From assembly GCF_913060805.1 (NCBI RefSeq), contig NZ_CAJXTC010000029.1:1-64000 (forward strand): 64,000 bases of DNA. Reading direction: 5' to 3'. Each line of letters opens with the position of its first letter. The first letter of the stretch is position 1. A model generated the notes under the pieces. It saw only the letters and a list, made by a program, of their open reading frames with translations, had not been told where the DNA came from and did no database searches. Shown in pieces: positions 1 through 10,926 of the stretch. The position numbers were made by a program, and so were the translations under genes. This DNA is from an uncultured Draconibacterium sp. (GTDB taxonomy: Bacteria > Bacteroidota > Bacteroidia > Bacteroidales > Prolixibacteraceae).

Positions 1-193
1 ACTGGCACGCCATTAAATTTTGGCGCATGCCATTTAGCCGGATGGATTCTAGTCAAGGGGCTATGTCAGTTTTTATGAAGTGAACGAAATAAAAACTGAA
101 CAGCTCCAAAGGACGGCTGGCAAATATGGGCAATTTCAGCCGCCATTGACTTTTCCGGACGGCGAAGTAACTTTGTCGGAATTTAAGGGATGA
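1..193 (+). pseudogene. Possible frameshifted 3' end of an unidentified gene
   Basis: Two overlapping plus-strand frames read like coding sequence. Frame 1 reads from base 1 and gives LNFGACHLAGWILVKG before stopping near base 112. A second frame picks up at about base 61 with YVSFYEVNEIKTEQLQ and runs to a TGA at 191-193, ending GEVTLSEFKG. The two join sensibly if one base is dropped near 58-62, so this may be the frameshifted tail of a gene that begins outside the window. I do not recognise the family. It may also be chance open frame. Confidence 0.3.
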
Positions 194-424
194 CTTCCTT
201 CCTTTAATTCCATCTGTCAACCAGATAAGATTTCAAACATAATGAATACAAATGTAGTCTTGAAAGATTTCGGGATTAATGAACGACATGAACCTAATGC
301 AGGCATATAAGTTTTACGTTAAACGCAAAATAATTAATCAAATAGGTAGCCCCCACCCAATTTGAAGTAGTCATTGGGAATTAAAACAGAACTATATATG
401 TCTGGCAAAATCTTTAAGTCTATT
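194..424. other. Intergenic region, nothing recognised
   Basis: AT-rich spacer between the possible remnant at 1-193 and the 3' end of the propeller gene. I see no ORF, RNA gene or clear hairpin here. Confidence 0.5.
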
Positions 425-1801
425 TTATTCAATTAACTTCAAACAAACCATCTGGCGCTGTCCCTTTATCAGCAGTTTTCCATCAGCAAGTGCAAGCGGT
501 GCCCAGTTTTGGTTGGTACCGACAATTCCAATTACGCGTTCATTTCCAGTCATACCACTTTCTTTTAAAATGGTTGCAGATGCCAAAGGTTTGAAACCGC
601 TTGGATCAGGCTCAATCAAATAAAGCATGGTTTCACCATCAGTTGCCAGAATAAGACCGTCTGCCACTATCATACTACCTTTATTAAAAGCAGGGTCTCT
701 TTTTGTTTTCCACATAATGTTCCCCTCACCATCCATACAAACCAGTCCGTCTCGTGTTTCGTTGTTCGAAAATTGAGCATAGTAGTAGCCATTAACCGAC
801 AACGGAGGTTTGGTGTGTTCGCCAAATTCTGCTGTTTTAAACAGTTCATTAACCTTGTATTCGTCCCCATTTTTTTCAATCTGGATCATAGATGCACCTG
901 CGCGGTATCCTCCGACAATCAGTATTTTGTTATCTCCTGCATCGTAAGCACTTGATGAAGGAATCCAGCAACTCCAGTTAGAATAGGTCCAAAGTGTATC
1001 GCCATTTTGCGGATTAATACCAACCACATTACTTGGCTTAGCTTCACCACCACCAAAACCACCACTGGATGCAGTAATCATCACTACCTGATCTTCGCCA
1101 TCTATTTTTGCAATAGCGGGGCTGACATAGCCTAAAGTACCCAGCGAAGGCGTTTTCCATACTACATTGCCGTTTTCTTTATTATATGCAACAACTCCAA
1201 CCTCTGGAGTTTGCGAAGCTACAATCAATAAATCACCAAAGATTAAGGGACATTGGGCAATTCCCCACATTGGGAAATGCGTGCCACCCGCTAAACCAGC
1301 AAAATGATCCTCCCCTACTTTTGCGGGTTCACCTCCAAAGTCGGTCCAAACATTCTTTTTCCAAACTGGCTGTTGTGTATTTACATCGATGCAATATAAT
1401 TCGCCGTTTTGACCACAGGAATATACATAATTACCGTCGAGAGCCGGAACACTTCTTGAACCCGGAAATTCAACCTCTCCCGGAGATTCGTAGCTAAATT
1501 TCCACAACTCTTCACCGGTTTCCAGATCGAAACATCTGAGATGATCGCCAAATTTATCTTCACGGTCGAGCAAATAGACTTTCCCGTCCTTTACCACCGG
1601 TCCTCCATATCCGACGTTAACATCAGTCGTCCATAACACTTCAGGACCATTTTCAGGCCACTCACGAAGAAGATTTTTCTGTGGTGAAGTACTGTTCCCT
1701 TCAGGACCAAGAAACTGTGGCCAGTCCTGGGCTTGAATACTTGTAGTTCCGGCAAGCACAAAACAAAACACTTTCAATAGGTTAATCGGATTGATTTTCA
1801 T
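425..1801 (-). CDS. Exported PQQ-like beta-propeller repeat protein
   Basis: 458 residues with a signal peptide at about 1-24 (cleavage after IQA). A DWPQFLGP segment follows, the usual opening of exported PQQ-like propellers in Bacteroidota and Planctomycetes. At least four blades carry the D-x-x-T/N-G-x-x-x-W signature (DLETGEELW, DVNTQQPVW, NKENGNVVW, NPQNGDTLW). Members of this fold act as scaffolds or sugar/alcohol dehydrogenases in the periplasm. No quinoprotein dehydrogenase active site can be identified here, so the activity is unknown. It lies 122 bp downstream of the nine-gene operon and on the same strand, so it may be read through from it or have its own promoter. Confidence 0.85.
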   Translation of the reverse strand: MKINPINLLKVFCFVLAGTTSIQAQDWPQFLGPEGNSTSPQKNLLREWPENGPEVLWTTDVNVGYGGPVVKDGKVYLLDREDKFGDHLRCFDLETGEELWKFSYESPGEVEFPGSRSVPALDGNYVYSCGQNGELYCIDVNTQQPVWKKNVWTDFGGEPAKVGEDHFAGLAGGTHFPMWGIAQCPLIFGDLLIVASQTPEVGVVAYNKENGNVVWKTPSLGTLGYVSPAIAKIDGEDQVVMITASSGGFGGGEAKPSNVVGINPQNGDTLWTYSNWSCWIPSSSAYDAGDNKILIVGGYRAGASMIQIEKNGDEYKVNELFKTAEFGEHTKPPLSVNGYYYAQFSNNETRDGLVCMDGEGNIMWKTKRDPAFNKGSMIVADGLILATDGETMLYLIEPDPSGFKPLASATILKESGMTGNERVIGIVGTNQNWAPLALADGKLLIKGQRQMVCLKLIE

Positions 1802-1923
1802 AATATTTTAATTTAAAGGATTGATTTTGGTTTAATAAATTTAGAACAGATGGTTAATCAGAACAATTACGTGCGACGAATAGTCAGCTGATGCGGATGT
1901 TAAGGCATATATTCGGGAATCAA

Positions 1924-2412
1924 TTAGTTGGTAGCCTGATCGTATTCCTCGTTTGTAACAGGTCTGATCCAAACCGCTCCCCCTTCATCAGAATTCAGAC
2001 TAATGGCAATATGCGCAAATTTGCTGTCGGCAGCAGCTCCATGCCAATGAACAACATTTCTGGGAATCTCAACTACGTCTCCTTTATTCAATAGACGTGC
2101 AGGCTGACCTAAAGACTGGTAATACCCCTTTCCTTCAGTTATAAAAAGCACCTGACCTCCAGGGTGCGAGTGCCAGTTGGTTCTTGCTTTTGGTTCAAAA
2201 GTTACATTACCAAATCGTGCATGCAATGTACTATCGTTGGCACCCATCATCTGCAACCACACTGTTCCGGCAAAATTCTGACTGTCGATTTTCTCTCCTT
2301 TTGGAAAAACGGAAGCACTTTGACTCATCATATCTTTAGCACTTTTCTCCATATTACAACTTGACATTACTATTACAAGAAAAAGCAAACTGATTTTTAC
2401 ACTGTATTTCAT
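1924..2412 (-). CDS. Cupin-domain lipoprotein
   Basis: 162 residues. The N-terminus has a lipobox (VMSSC, Cys19), so it is probably a periplasm-facing lipoprotein. A single cupin barrel covers about residues 65-145. Cupin motif 1 shows His81 and His83 with Gln87 where Glu is usual, and motif 2 gives His122, enough to bind a metal. It is the last gene of the run from 9774 and lies 27 bp after the carboxymuconolactone-decarboxylase-like gene. Cupin and CMD domains are known to occur as neighbours or fusions, so the pair may act on one substrate. The substrate is unknown. Confidence 0.85.
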   Translation of the reverse strand: MKYSVKISLLFLVIVMSSCNMEKSAKDMMSQSASVFPKGEKIDSQNFAGTVWLQMMGANDSTLHARFGNVTFEPKARTNWHSHPGGQVLFITEGKGYYQSLGQPARLLNKGDVVEIPRNVVHWHGAAADSKFAHIAISLNSDEGGAVWIRPVTNEEYDQATN

Positions 2413-2439
2413 AATTGAAGATTTAAATTTTCATTGTTA

Positions 2440-3171
2440 CTACCTATTTTCAAGCACTTCATTCAAAACTGCCTGTGCAGCTTTGGCTTCTTTTTTACCG
2501 GCTGTAGTTTTTACAATACCTACAAATTCATATAACTGCTCGGGTGTATAACCCACGTTCAGACAAATAGTTAAATGACTGCGTAGCATTGGTTCCGCTT
2601 TGCCAATTGCACTAATCACCGAAACCGTTACCAGTTCTCGTTCTGCATAGGTTAAAACATCGCGGTCGAAAATATCGGCAAACAGATGTTCCTTCAGAAA
2701 TATTTCGATAACCGGAGCAAAGGCAGCATAACCGGTTTGTGGTCCATCTAAAGACCTCCCGATAAGTGTTTCCAGATTTGCTTTTCCTCGGTCATATTTG
2801 CTACGATCATCGTTTAAGTCTGAAGCCTCAACTCCTTCGATATCACTTATTCCTTTAGCCTCCCTCTCCTCCATAACCTCAATAAAAGTTTGCAACCCAC
2901 GGATACTCCTTGGGAATCCGCAATAGGCGTAGGTGTGAACCATAATCTCTTTGATTTGATTAACGGTAAGACCAGCATCCAATCCTTCATATAATGCGGA
3001 TTTTAATTGTTCTAACTCGCCCTGGGCTGTTAGAGCAGCAATTGGAACTATGCTCTGCTGTTTTGCTGTCAATGTCATATTCGAACCTTCTTTGTTTTGT
3101 GCAAGCACACTTTCATAAAAGCACGTTACAACTATCAGAATCAGAAACATTCGTAAATTTATTTTCTTCAT
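2440..3171 (-). CDS. Exported carboxymuconolactone decarboxylase-like protein, two CMD domains
   Basis: The start at 3171 (MKKINLRMFL) gives 243 residues with a signal peptide of about 24 residues. The longer frame to 3264 is rejected because it overlaps the next gene by 65 bp and hides the signal. Domain 1 has the CMD signature with Glu75, His79, Cys84 and GFPR (about 74-88). Domain 2 (about 165-235) keeps ERELVTVS and a histidine but lacks the CxxC seen in AhpD-type peroxidases. Family members are decarboxylases, lactone-processing enzymes or alkylhydroperoxidase relatives, usually cytoplasmic. The export signal here is unusual. Confidence 0.85.
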   Translation of the reverse strand: MKKINLRMFLILIVVTCFYESVLAQNKEGSNMTLTAKQQSIVPIAALTAQGELEQLKSALYEGLDAGLTVNQIKEIMVHTYAYCGFPRSIRGLQTFIEVMEEREAKGISDIEGVEASDLNDDRSKYDRGKANLETLIGRSLDGPQTGYAAFAPVIEIFLKEHLFADIFDRDVLTYAERELVTVSVISAIGKAEPMLRSHLTICLNVGYTPEQLYEFVGIVKTTAGKKEAKAAQAVLNEVLENR

Positions 3172-3199
3172 GTCTTCGTATTTTTTTATGAAACACAAG

Positions 3200-3991
3200 C
3201 TAATGAGCTTTGTTGTATTTCTGATTAAAAGCATAGCTAACGCCAACATTCCACAGGAATTCATAGTCTGAAGGAATGTTCGAGTCTATTGGTTGAGTAA
3301 TTAATCCTGAAAGTGAAAACGGACTATTCTTATTACTAATTAAGAATCGGGTGCTAAAGAAAACTCCGTCTTCACCCATTTTCAGCAAGTAAATTTCCGG
3401 TCTTACCTTTGCGACAAAACTTTTAAAAAGTGGGATGTTTGAAATCGTAGGTTGGAACGAAGCCAGATAGGTATTTTTTATCATATATGGATCCATTCCA
3501 CGTGCATAAAAAAGGTATGCGCCTAAACCAATGTATTTATTTAGCTGATAATTGGGTGTCAAGGCTCCTACCAAATATCTATTTGTTCGGTTCACCTCAC
3601 GATCAGAACCGTCGGCATTGTATAAACCTATTGTTTTAAAAGAAAGCGAATAATTAGCATGGTAGGTAATCTTAAATCTTTCGCTAACAGATCCATAATA
3701 TCTCCACCAAAGAACCATTGCCCATGGTTTGCCATCTTCCAATGAAAAACGGAATTGTGGTTCAAAGCTCAATTTTCGCCCCAACTTCATATCAAATATA
3801 ACAGCAGGTTTTCCTAAAGTAAGGTTTGGAATAGTGGATATACCTTTGTTCTGAACAGTTACAACAGCAGTAAAATTATTTACTTTTGAGATGCTATCCT
3901 TCTCTGTTTGGGCAAATAGAAAACTTGAAAGAAAAAATACAAATGAGAAGATCATTAGTTTTTTCAATATGTAATCTTTGAAATATGCCAT
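3200..3991 (-). CDS. Outer-membrane beta-barrel-like protein
   Basis: 263 residues. A signal peptide ends near residue 27 (FLFAQ). The mature part alternates polar and hydrophobic residues in short strands with aromatic girdles (MVLWWRYYGSVSERF, FLWNVGVSYAFNQKY) and has no long hydrophobic helix. That pattern suggests an outer-membrane barrel of about 10-12 strands. The last strand ends a few residues before the C-terminus. It sits mid-operon with 28 bp and 34 bp gaps, so it could provide a channel or a surface contact for the exported enzymes. I do not recognise a named family. A second Met at residue 13 is an alternative start. Confidence 0.7.
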   Translation of the reverse strand: MAYFKDYILKKLMIFSFVFFLSSFLFAQTEKDSISKVNNFTAVVTVQNKGISTIPNLTLGKPAVIFDMKLGRKLSFEPQFRFSLEDGKPWAMVLWWRYYGSVSERFKITYHANYSLSFKTIGLYNADGSDREVNRTNRYLVGALTPNYQLNKYIGLGAYLFYARGMDPYMIKNTYLASFQPTISNIPLFKSFVAKVRPEIYLLKMGEDGVFFSTRFLISNKNSPFSLSGLITQPIDSNIPSDYEFLWNVGVSYAFNQKYNKAH

Positions 3992-4025
3992 CCTTAAATT
4001 TTGCGAATTCTCTTGTTACACAATT

Positions 4026-5663
4026 TTAGATACCTCCTCTGGTTTGAATAACAGCTCTCTTTTTCATTGCCTTTTCAACAACATCCAGTCGTGCTTTTGT
4101 AGGGTCAGTTTTACCAACTGGTAAACCATCACGCTGGAATTCGAGGATCTGGTTTGTTTTGGAATTATTTAAAGGCCAGTTTGGCAAATCCTTTCCATTC
4201 GGATTACCTGTTTTTGCAAAGTTAACCCAGTAGGCATTCATTACCCTTGCGACCTCTTTGTCCGCTGCTGTAGGAGTAGGTGGTGGCCCAAAACCGCCTC
4301 CTTCCCCAAGAATATCGAATGCAAAAGAAATATCTGTTCCATGTCCGGGACCGTAAGGTGCTCTTTGTGCCATGTAAGATGGCACATAATCAAACAGGAA
4401 AATGTAGGCCGATTCGCCAATTGCTGTAAATTCACGTGCTGTAAAACGAGCAGGTTCTCCCCATACCCAGTCAGTATTAAACCGTGCCTGTACTTCTGCG
4501 AATTCTTTGTTTCCATCCGGATCATAGGCTGCTTTTGCCTCAGCCTCGAAATCACCGAACAGAGAGAAAAGTTCTTCTTTTGTTGTGCTTGAATTAACGA
4601 AACCTCCGCCGATTTCGGCACTGTTATTCCCCATCATAACCGGAACTTTTGCCTGTCTGCCTGCATTGTATGCACTTTCTGCTGTTTCAACTACAAATTT
4701 ATAATCGAGAATCGGGCCTGGATAAATGCGTGGTCCACCCTGTCCGTCTGTTTCACCACCGCCTACAATATCAACAACAGGGAGGGCACGTAACTTAGCA
4801 AGCGCAGCTGCATCTGTGCCATCAATTCCACGCATTTTGGCAAAATTTATTCCGATCGTTTCAGCTGAAACCGGGTAAAGCGGATCAGCATTTTCTTTAT
4901 TGATAGGTCTTCCGGTGAGAACTCCATCACGTCCACCGCTTGAATGACCGATTGCTTTGTGGAAAAGACCTTTAGCATTTGGGATAGTAAGAAGTGAGTG
5001 TACGGATACACCACCGGCAGAAAAACCGAAAATGGTTACATTATCCGGATCGCCACCAAAAGCTTCAATATTTTTCTGAACCCACTTTAATGCGGCTATC
5101 TGATCCATGAAGGCATAACTACCTTTTCCTTCCTCCGGATGCTCGGCACTCAATGCAGGGAAGGCAAAATGTCCCAAACGCCCCAAACGATAATTCATTG
5201 AAACAAGGATCACGCCTTGTTTGGCAAATCCAGCTCCGTTTGTATTACCACTACCCCCTGTAAAACCACCTCCATGAATCCATACCATAACAGGTAATTT
5301 TGCTCCTTGTTTGAAACTGGAAGGTGTCCACACATTCAGGTACAGACAATCTTCCGATGATCCCTGCTGGATGGTTCCAGGAGCAGCACCCCAACCTACT
5401 GCTGCGCAAGTAGGGCCAAATTCAGTAGCATCACGAACTCCATCCCAGGATTTTACCGGCTGTGGAGGACGCCAGCGAAACTCATCAACAGGCGGGGCAG
5501 CAAAGGGTATCCCCTTAAAACTGGAAACATCACCTTCGGTAACACCTCTTACAATGCCTGATTTGGTTTTAACCTCAGGGCCTGAATTCTGTTGAGCGTT
5601 TATTGAAAGTGTTATACCAAAGATTAACAATCCCGTAAACAATGATTTCATTATATTTTTCAT
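4026..5663 (-). CDS. Exported type-B carboxylesterase
   Basis: 545 residues, signal peptide about 1-23. All hallmarks of carboxylesterase family B (para-nitrobenzyl esterase type) are present: EDCLYLNVWTP at 104-114, the oxyanion segment HGGGF at 130-134, nucleophile Ser215 in GFSAGG (more often GESAGG), a catalytic acid region after residue 330, and a His in GPGHGTD near 445. Cys86 and Cys106 can form the conserved disulphide, consistent with a periplasmic location. It hydrolyses carboxylic esters; the natural substrate is unknown. It is the largest enzyme of the operon. Confidence 0.92.
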   Translation of the reverse strand: MKNIMKSLFTGLLIFGITLSINAQQNSGPEVKTKSGIVRGVTEGDVSSFKGIPFAAPPVDEFRWRPPQPVKSWDGVRDATEFGPTCAAVGWGAAPGTIQQGSSEDCLYLNVWTPSSFKQGAKLPVMVWIHGGGFTGGSGNTNGAGFAKQGVILVSMNYRLGRLGHFAFPALSAEHPEEGKGSYAFMDQIAALKWVQKNIEAFGGDPDNVTIFGFSAGGVSVHSLLTIPNAKGLFHKAIGHSSGGRDGVLTGRPINKENADPLYPVSAETIGINFAKMRGIDGTDAAALAKLRALPVVDIVGGGETDGQGGPRIYPGPILDYKFVVETAESAYNAGRQAKVPVMMGNNSAEIGGGFVNSSTTKEELFSLFGDFEAEAKAAYDPDGNKEFAEVQARFNTDWVWGEPARFTAREFTAIGESAYIFLFDYVPSYMAQRAPYGPGHGTDISFAFDILGEGGGFGPPPTPTAADKEVARVMNAYWVNFAKTGNPNGKDLPNWPLNNSKTNQILEFQRDGLPVGKTDPTKARLDVVEKAMKKRAVIQTRGGI

Positions 5664-5707
5664 TTTAGTTGTAAATTTATGTTTGTAGCTGTTGGTTTAT
5701 GAAATAA

Positions 5708-6181
5708 CTAACGATCTCCAGGAGTCATCAGACGAGTAAAAGAGAGTACACCTAATTTCCAGATTCCATCTTGCTTTATATACACTTCGGTAACTTCAAA
5801 CGGATTGCTAACTTCATTCCCGCCAACCTCAGCCAGCAGATCAATTCGGTTTAAAAGGATAGCAGTATTATCAATGATATTCACCGACACTTCGTGTATG
5901 TCGGCCTTTTTGTACCAGATTCCACCACTTTTAATAATGCCAAGTCCCTGTTCGGTTCCCCAGTGCCCACCCATGTGAACAAATTCAGCTTTTTGGTGAA
6001 AGAGTTTACTTAACTCATCGACATTCTTATCCGACATCCACTGCCATTTCTCTTTCGATAGGTGAACTATTTCTTGTTCCTTATCCGTAAAGTTTTGAGG
6101 TGTACGGTTTGCACCCGGTTGGCTTTGAGAAAATTGTGTACTCATAATAATCAGAATTAAACCAATAATTATTGTTTTCAT
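5708..6181 (-). CDS. Exported NTF2-like (SnoaL/DUF4440-type) protein
   Basis: The start at 6181 gives 157 residues with signal peptide MKTIIIGLILIIMSTQFSQS. The frame stays open to 6256, but the added 25 residues mask the signal and overlap the neighbour. The body is an NTF2-like cone: HLSKEKWQWMSDKNVDELS helix, FVHMGG, GSGIWYKK-like segment and VTEVYIKQDGIWKL strands. It is a close paralogue of the next upstream gene, so this is a tandem duplication. Family members are small-molecule isomerases or binding proteins. The function here is unknown. Confidence 0.85.
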   Translation of the reverse strand: MKTIIIGLILIIMSTQFSQSQPGANRTPQNFTDKEQEIVHLSKEKWQWMSDKNVDELSKLFHQKAEFVHMGGHWGTEQGLGIIKSGGIWYKKADIHEVSVNIIDNTAILLNRIDLLAEVGGNEVSNPFEVTEVYIKQDGIWKLGVLSFTRLMTPGDR

Positions 6182-6224
6182 CTCTTTTATTTTTATTTGT
6201 TTACTACTCGTAATTTCCTTTTTA

Positions 6225-6677
6225 TTAATGTTCCAATGTATGTGTATCGCGCACACTGCTGAATGTCAGATCCAACAATTTCCAGTTGTTATCTCGTTTT
6301 TGATAGACTTCAGTAACTGTAAATTCATTCGATACATCATTACCGCGAACATGTGCGACAAGAGTAATGCGGTTCCAAACAATAGCAGTGTTGTCAAATG
6401 TCTTTACCACCACATCGTGTACATCAGCCTGTTTATACCAGATGCTTCCGCTTTTAATAATTTCAAGTTCCCGTGTCTTTCCCCATGTACCACTCATGTG
6501 GATAAACCTTGAATCGTTATGGAAAAGTTCAGCAAGCTTGTCCACGTTTTTGTCGGCCATCCATTGCCACTTGTCTTTAGACAGCTGAATGATTTCCTTC
6601 TCTGTTGCAGTATTTTGTGCGAAAGACCATTGCGCACAAAGAAGAATTACAAATAGTCCGATAATGTTTGTTTTCAT
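6225..6677 (-). CDS. Exported NTF2-like protein, tandem paralogue
   Basis: 150 residues, signal peptide about 1-20 (WSFAQ). It shares the segments LSKDKWQWMADKNVDKL, IIKSGSIWYKQADVHDV and VTEVYQKRDNNWKL with its downstream neighbour, which shows recent tandem duplication. The NTF2-like fold forms a hydrophobic pocket, and the Trp, His and Tyr residues lining it are conserved between the two copies. A 43-bp gap separates them. Having both suggests a heterodimer or two related substrates, but that is inference. Confidence 0.85.
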   Translation of the reverse strand: MKTNIIGLFVILLCAQWSFAQNTATEKEIIQLSKDKWQWMADKNVDKLAELFHNDSRFIHMSGTWGKTRELEIIKSGSIWYKQADVHDVVVKTFDNTAIVWNRITLVAHVRGNDVSNEFTVTEVYQKRDNNWKLLDLTFSSVRDTHTLEH

Positions 6678-6705
6678 AATGTTTGTTGTTACTGATTAAA
6701 TTTTT

Positions 6706-7758
6706 TTACAAATGTTTTCTATAAAACGCCTTGAGTTTACTTATTGCCTGTTCTACATATTCAGGAACATAGTAGGTTTGAATATGCGTTGCTCCCGGAA
6801 TAAGGTATAGTTCCTTTTCTGCAGTCCCGGTAGCTTTTTCAAAAGCATCCTCGGTCATATAATAGGTATCCGCTTTGCTTCCGGCCATCATCAACAATGG
6901 CTGATTTATTAAGTCCATATTTGATGTCGCATCAAATTCCATCAAATCGAGTAAACTGCTCATTGTGTATCGAAAAGTAGAGTTTGGATGAACATGTGTT
7001 CTGTGGTAGTAATAATGTCCTTCACGATAAAGATCAAAGGGCATTTTATCAGCCACTTCATCGGTTGCAACAGTGTTGGCAGCATAGAGTACTTCACCTC
7101 CTGCTGCTTCCTGTGCACGGGCATCAGAGGCTTGTTTTAACCGTTCCTGAATCGTTTCTAACTGAGAGTCCCTGAAACCATTTTTTCTTACAACACCTGA
7201 ATTAAACATGCTTAGTGTTGCCACTGCTTTAAACCGCTTATCAGTTTGTGCAGCAGCCAACGTATAACCACCGCCACCACATACTCCCAGAACACCCAGC
7301 TGCTCAGCATCTACTCCGTTGTATTGTGTAATATAATCTGCCATTCCGCGAATGTCATTAATCCGGTTAGCGGGTTTATCCACGTTACGCGGTTCACCAC
7401 CACTTGCTCCCTGGTACGATGCATCAGCAGCAATGGTAATGTAACCCGATTCTGCCAAACGCTGTGCATACAATCCGGCAACCTGCTCCTTTACACCTCC
7501 GTTAGGGTGCGCAACAACTATAGCAGGGTAACTTTTTGAAGGATCATAGTTCGCGGGTGTGTAAACATTGGCAGCGATTTCAAGACCGTTTAGGTCATAG
7601 CTAACAGGATGTATATTTACTTCTCCTGATTTATTCTCAGTTATTGCATCTTGATATACAAGATCGAAAGGATTTTCAATCTCGTTTTGTCCGAAGGAAA
7701 TGATGCTTGCAGTTACTAACATTATTGTCAGGATTTTATTTATGATTATTCGTTTCAT
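6706..7758 (-). CDS. Exported alpha/beta hydrolase, dienelactone-hydrolase-like
   Basis: 350 residues, signal peptide about 1-23 (ISFGQ). The nucleophile elbow reads G-V-C-G-G-G with Cys160 in place of Ser, as in dienelactone hydrolases. The triad is completed by Asp297 (MAGSKADTYY) and His325 (PGATHIQ). An oxyanion segment HPNGG lies at 84-88. A lid-like helical insertion covers about 190-255. It probably cleaves a lactone or an activated ester in the periplasm. Its place beside CMD-like and cupin proteins recalls aromatic-degradation modules, but no ring-cleavage gene is present. Confidence 0.88.
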   Translation of the reverse strand: MKRIIINKILTIMLVTASIISFGQNEIENPFDLVYQDAITENKSGEVNIHPVSYDLNGLEIAANVYTPANYDPSKSYPAIVVAHPNGGVKEQVAGLYAQRLAESGYITIAADASYQGASGGEPRNVDKPANRINDIRGMADYITQYNGVDAEQLGVLGVCGGGGYTLAAAQTDKRFKAVATLSMFNSGVVRKNGFRDSQLETIQERLKQASDARAQEAAGGEVLYAANTVATDEVADKMPFDLYREGHYYYHRTHVHPNSTFRYTMSSLLDLMEFDATSNMDLINQPLLMMAGSKADTYYMTEDAFEKATGTAEKELYLIPGATHIQTYYVPEYVEQAISKLKAFYRKHL

Positions 7759-7771
7759 CGTTTAAACTTAA

Positions 7772-9774
<2,003 letters not shown>

Positions 9775-9794
9775 TTTGTTAAAATTTCACATTA

Positions 9795-9802
9795 CAAATG
9801 TA
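9795..9802 (-). promoter_or_regulatory. Candidate -7 box for the leftward nine-gene operon
   Basis: The minus strand reads TACATTTG, an exact fit to the Bacteroidota -7 consensus TAnnTTTG, 21 bp before the start codon at 9774. I found no clean TTTG at the expected -33 spacing, which fits a promoter that needs the adjacent AraC activator. Confidence 0.4.
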
Positions 9803-9876
9803 AGGCGTTGTAGTATAGCAATTTGTATAGAAATTACGGTATTGTGTACCATTTTTACTGAATTAGCGTTAACGAG

Positions 9877-9907
9877 TTTCATTGCATGATGAGAATGCTT
9901 AAATTTG
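9877..9907 (+). promoter_or_regulatory. Candidate promoter of the AraC regulator gene
   Basis: TTTC at 9877-9880 is followed after exactly 19 bp by TAAATTTG at 9900-9907. This is one base from the Bacteroidota consensus TTTG-N19-TAnnTTTG. It lies 19 bp before the start codon at 9927 in the 152-bp divergent spacer. Confidence 0.5.
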
Positions 9908-9926
9908 ATTTATTAAATAAGATGAA

Positions 9927-10823
9927 ATGGAAAAGATGAACAGATTTGAGACGGTAACTGAATACAATATTTTTAATAATCATGAGACCTTACATCCACT
10001 GGTAAGTGTAATTGATTTCTCGAAAGCTGATCCACGGAGATTAATACGAACTTATTTTGGATTTTACTTAGTATTACTCAAAGACGTGCATTGCGGAGAT
10101 TTGAGGTATGGAAAAAATACTTACGACTACCAGGAAGGTACCTTAATATTTATTGCTCCGGGACAAATTCTGGATATGGAGCCAAGTGTAGAGTTATATC
10201 AACCCAAAGGACATGGTGTAATTTTTCACCCGGATTTAATAATGGGAACTGATTTAGGACGGCATATCGAGAAATATTCCTTCTTCGATTACAATACAAA
10301 TGAAGCTCTACATATTTCAGAACGTGAGCGTCAGATGATAATGGACAGTTTTGGAAAGATTAAATATGAACTGGAACATGCGGTGGATAAACACAGTAAA
10401 GAAATTATATCGGCAAATATTGAGCTACTATTGAAGTACTGTGAACGTTTCTATGATCGACAGTTTATCACCAGGGATAATGAAAACAAAGGTATTCTTG
10501 AAAAGTTTGAGCTGTTACTGAATGACTATTATTCATCGGACAAACCACAGACGCTGGGATTGCCTTCGGTAGCCTACTTTGCTGATGAACTTAATTTGTC
10601 ATCCAATTATTTTGGTGATTTAATGAAGAGAGAAACCGGGAAATCCGCAAAGGAATATGTACAGATCAAAATCATCGAAATTGCCAAGAAGAAGATTTTC
10701 GAATCAGACAAAACAGCACGTGAAGTTGCCTATGAATTAGGATTTAAATATTCACAGCATTTTAGCAGAATGTTTAAAAACGAAACTGGTTATACTCCTA
10801 ATGAGTATAGGAACTTGAATTGA
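9927..10823 (+). CDS. AraC-family transcriptional regulator
   Basis: 298 residues. The N-terminal half (about 20-130) is a cupin-like sensor domain with the GTLIFIAPGQ strand typical of AraC sensors. The C-terminal 100 residues hold the double helix-turn-helix: VAYFADELNLSSNYFGDLMK, then AREVAYELGFKYSQHFSRMF and a final TGYTPNEYR. It is transcribed divergently from the nine-gene enzyme operon with a 152-bp shared spacer, so it is the likely activator of that operon. The ligand is probably a substrate or product of those enzymes. The ATG at 9922 is out of frame. Confidence 0.93.
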   Translation: MEKMNRFETVTEYNIFNNHETLHPLVSVIDFSKADPRRLIRTYFGFYLVLLKDVHCGDLRYGKNTYDYQEGTLIFIAPGQILDMEPSVELYQPKGHGVIFHPDLIMGTDLGRHIEKYSFFDYNTNEALHISERERQMIMDSFGKIKYELEHAVDKHSKEIISANIELLLKYCERFYDRQFITRDNENKGILEKFELLLNDYYSSDKPQTLGLPSVAYFADELNLSSNYFGDLMKRETGKSAKEYVQIKIIEIAKKKIFESDKTAREVAYELGFKYSQHFSRMFKNETGYTPNEYRNLN

Positions 10824-10887
10824 TACAACAATGAATGAAATCCATTATTGCACCAATTCACTGTACTTAACTTAAATACAAATCTGC

Positions 10888-10907
10888 CCCAAGTTCATCA
10901 ATTTGGG
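10888..10907. terminator. Weak bidirectional terminator hairpin between convergent genes
   Basis: An 8-bp stem (CCCAAGTT with AATTTGGG, one G-U pair) has the loop CATC and is followed by TTAAAAAC. It lies between the AraC stop and the DsrE stop. Confidence 0.4.
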
Positions 10908-10926
10908 TTAAAAACAAGACTTGCAA

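Noticed and set aside
3172-3264. Upstream extension of the CMD-like gene to a start at 3264
   Set aside because: It overlaps the next gene by 65 bp and hides a clear signal peptide that begins at 3171.
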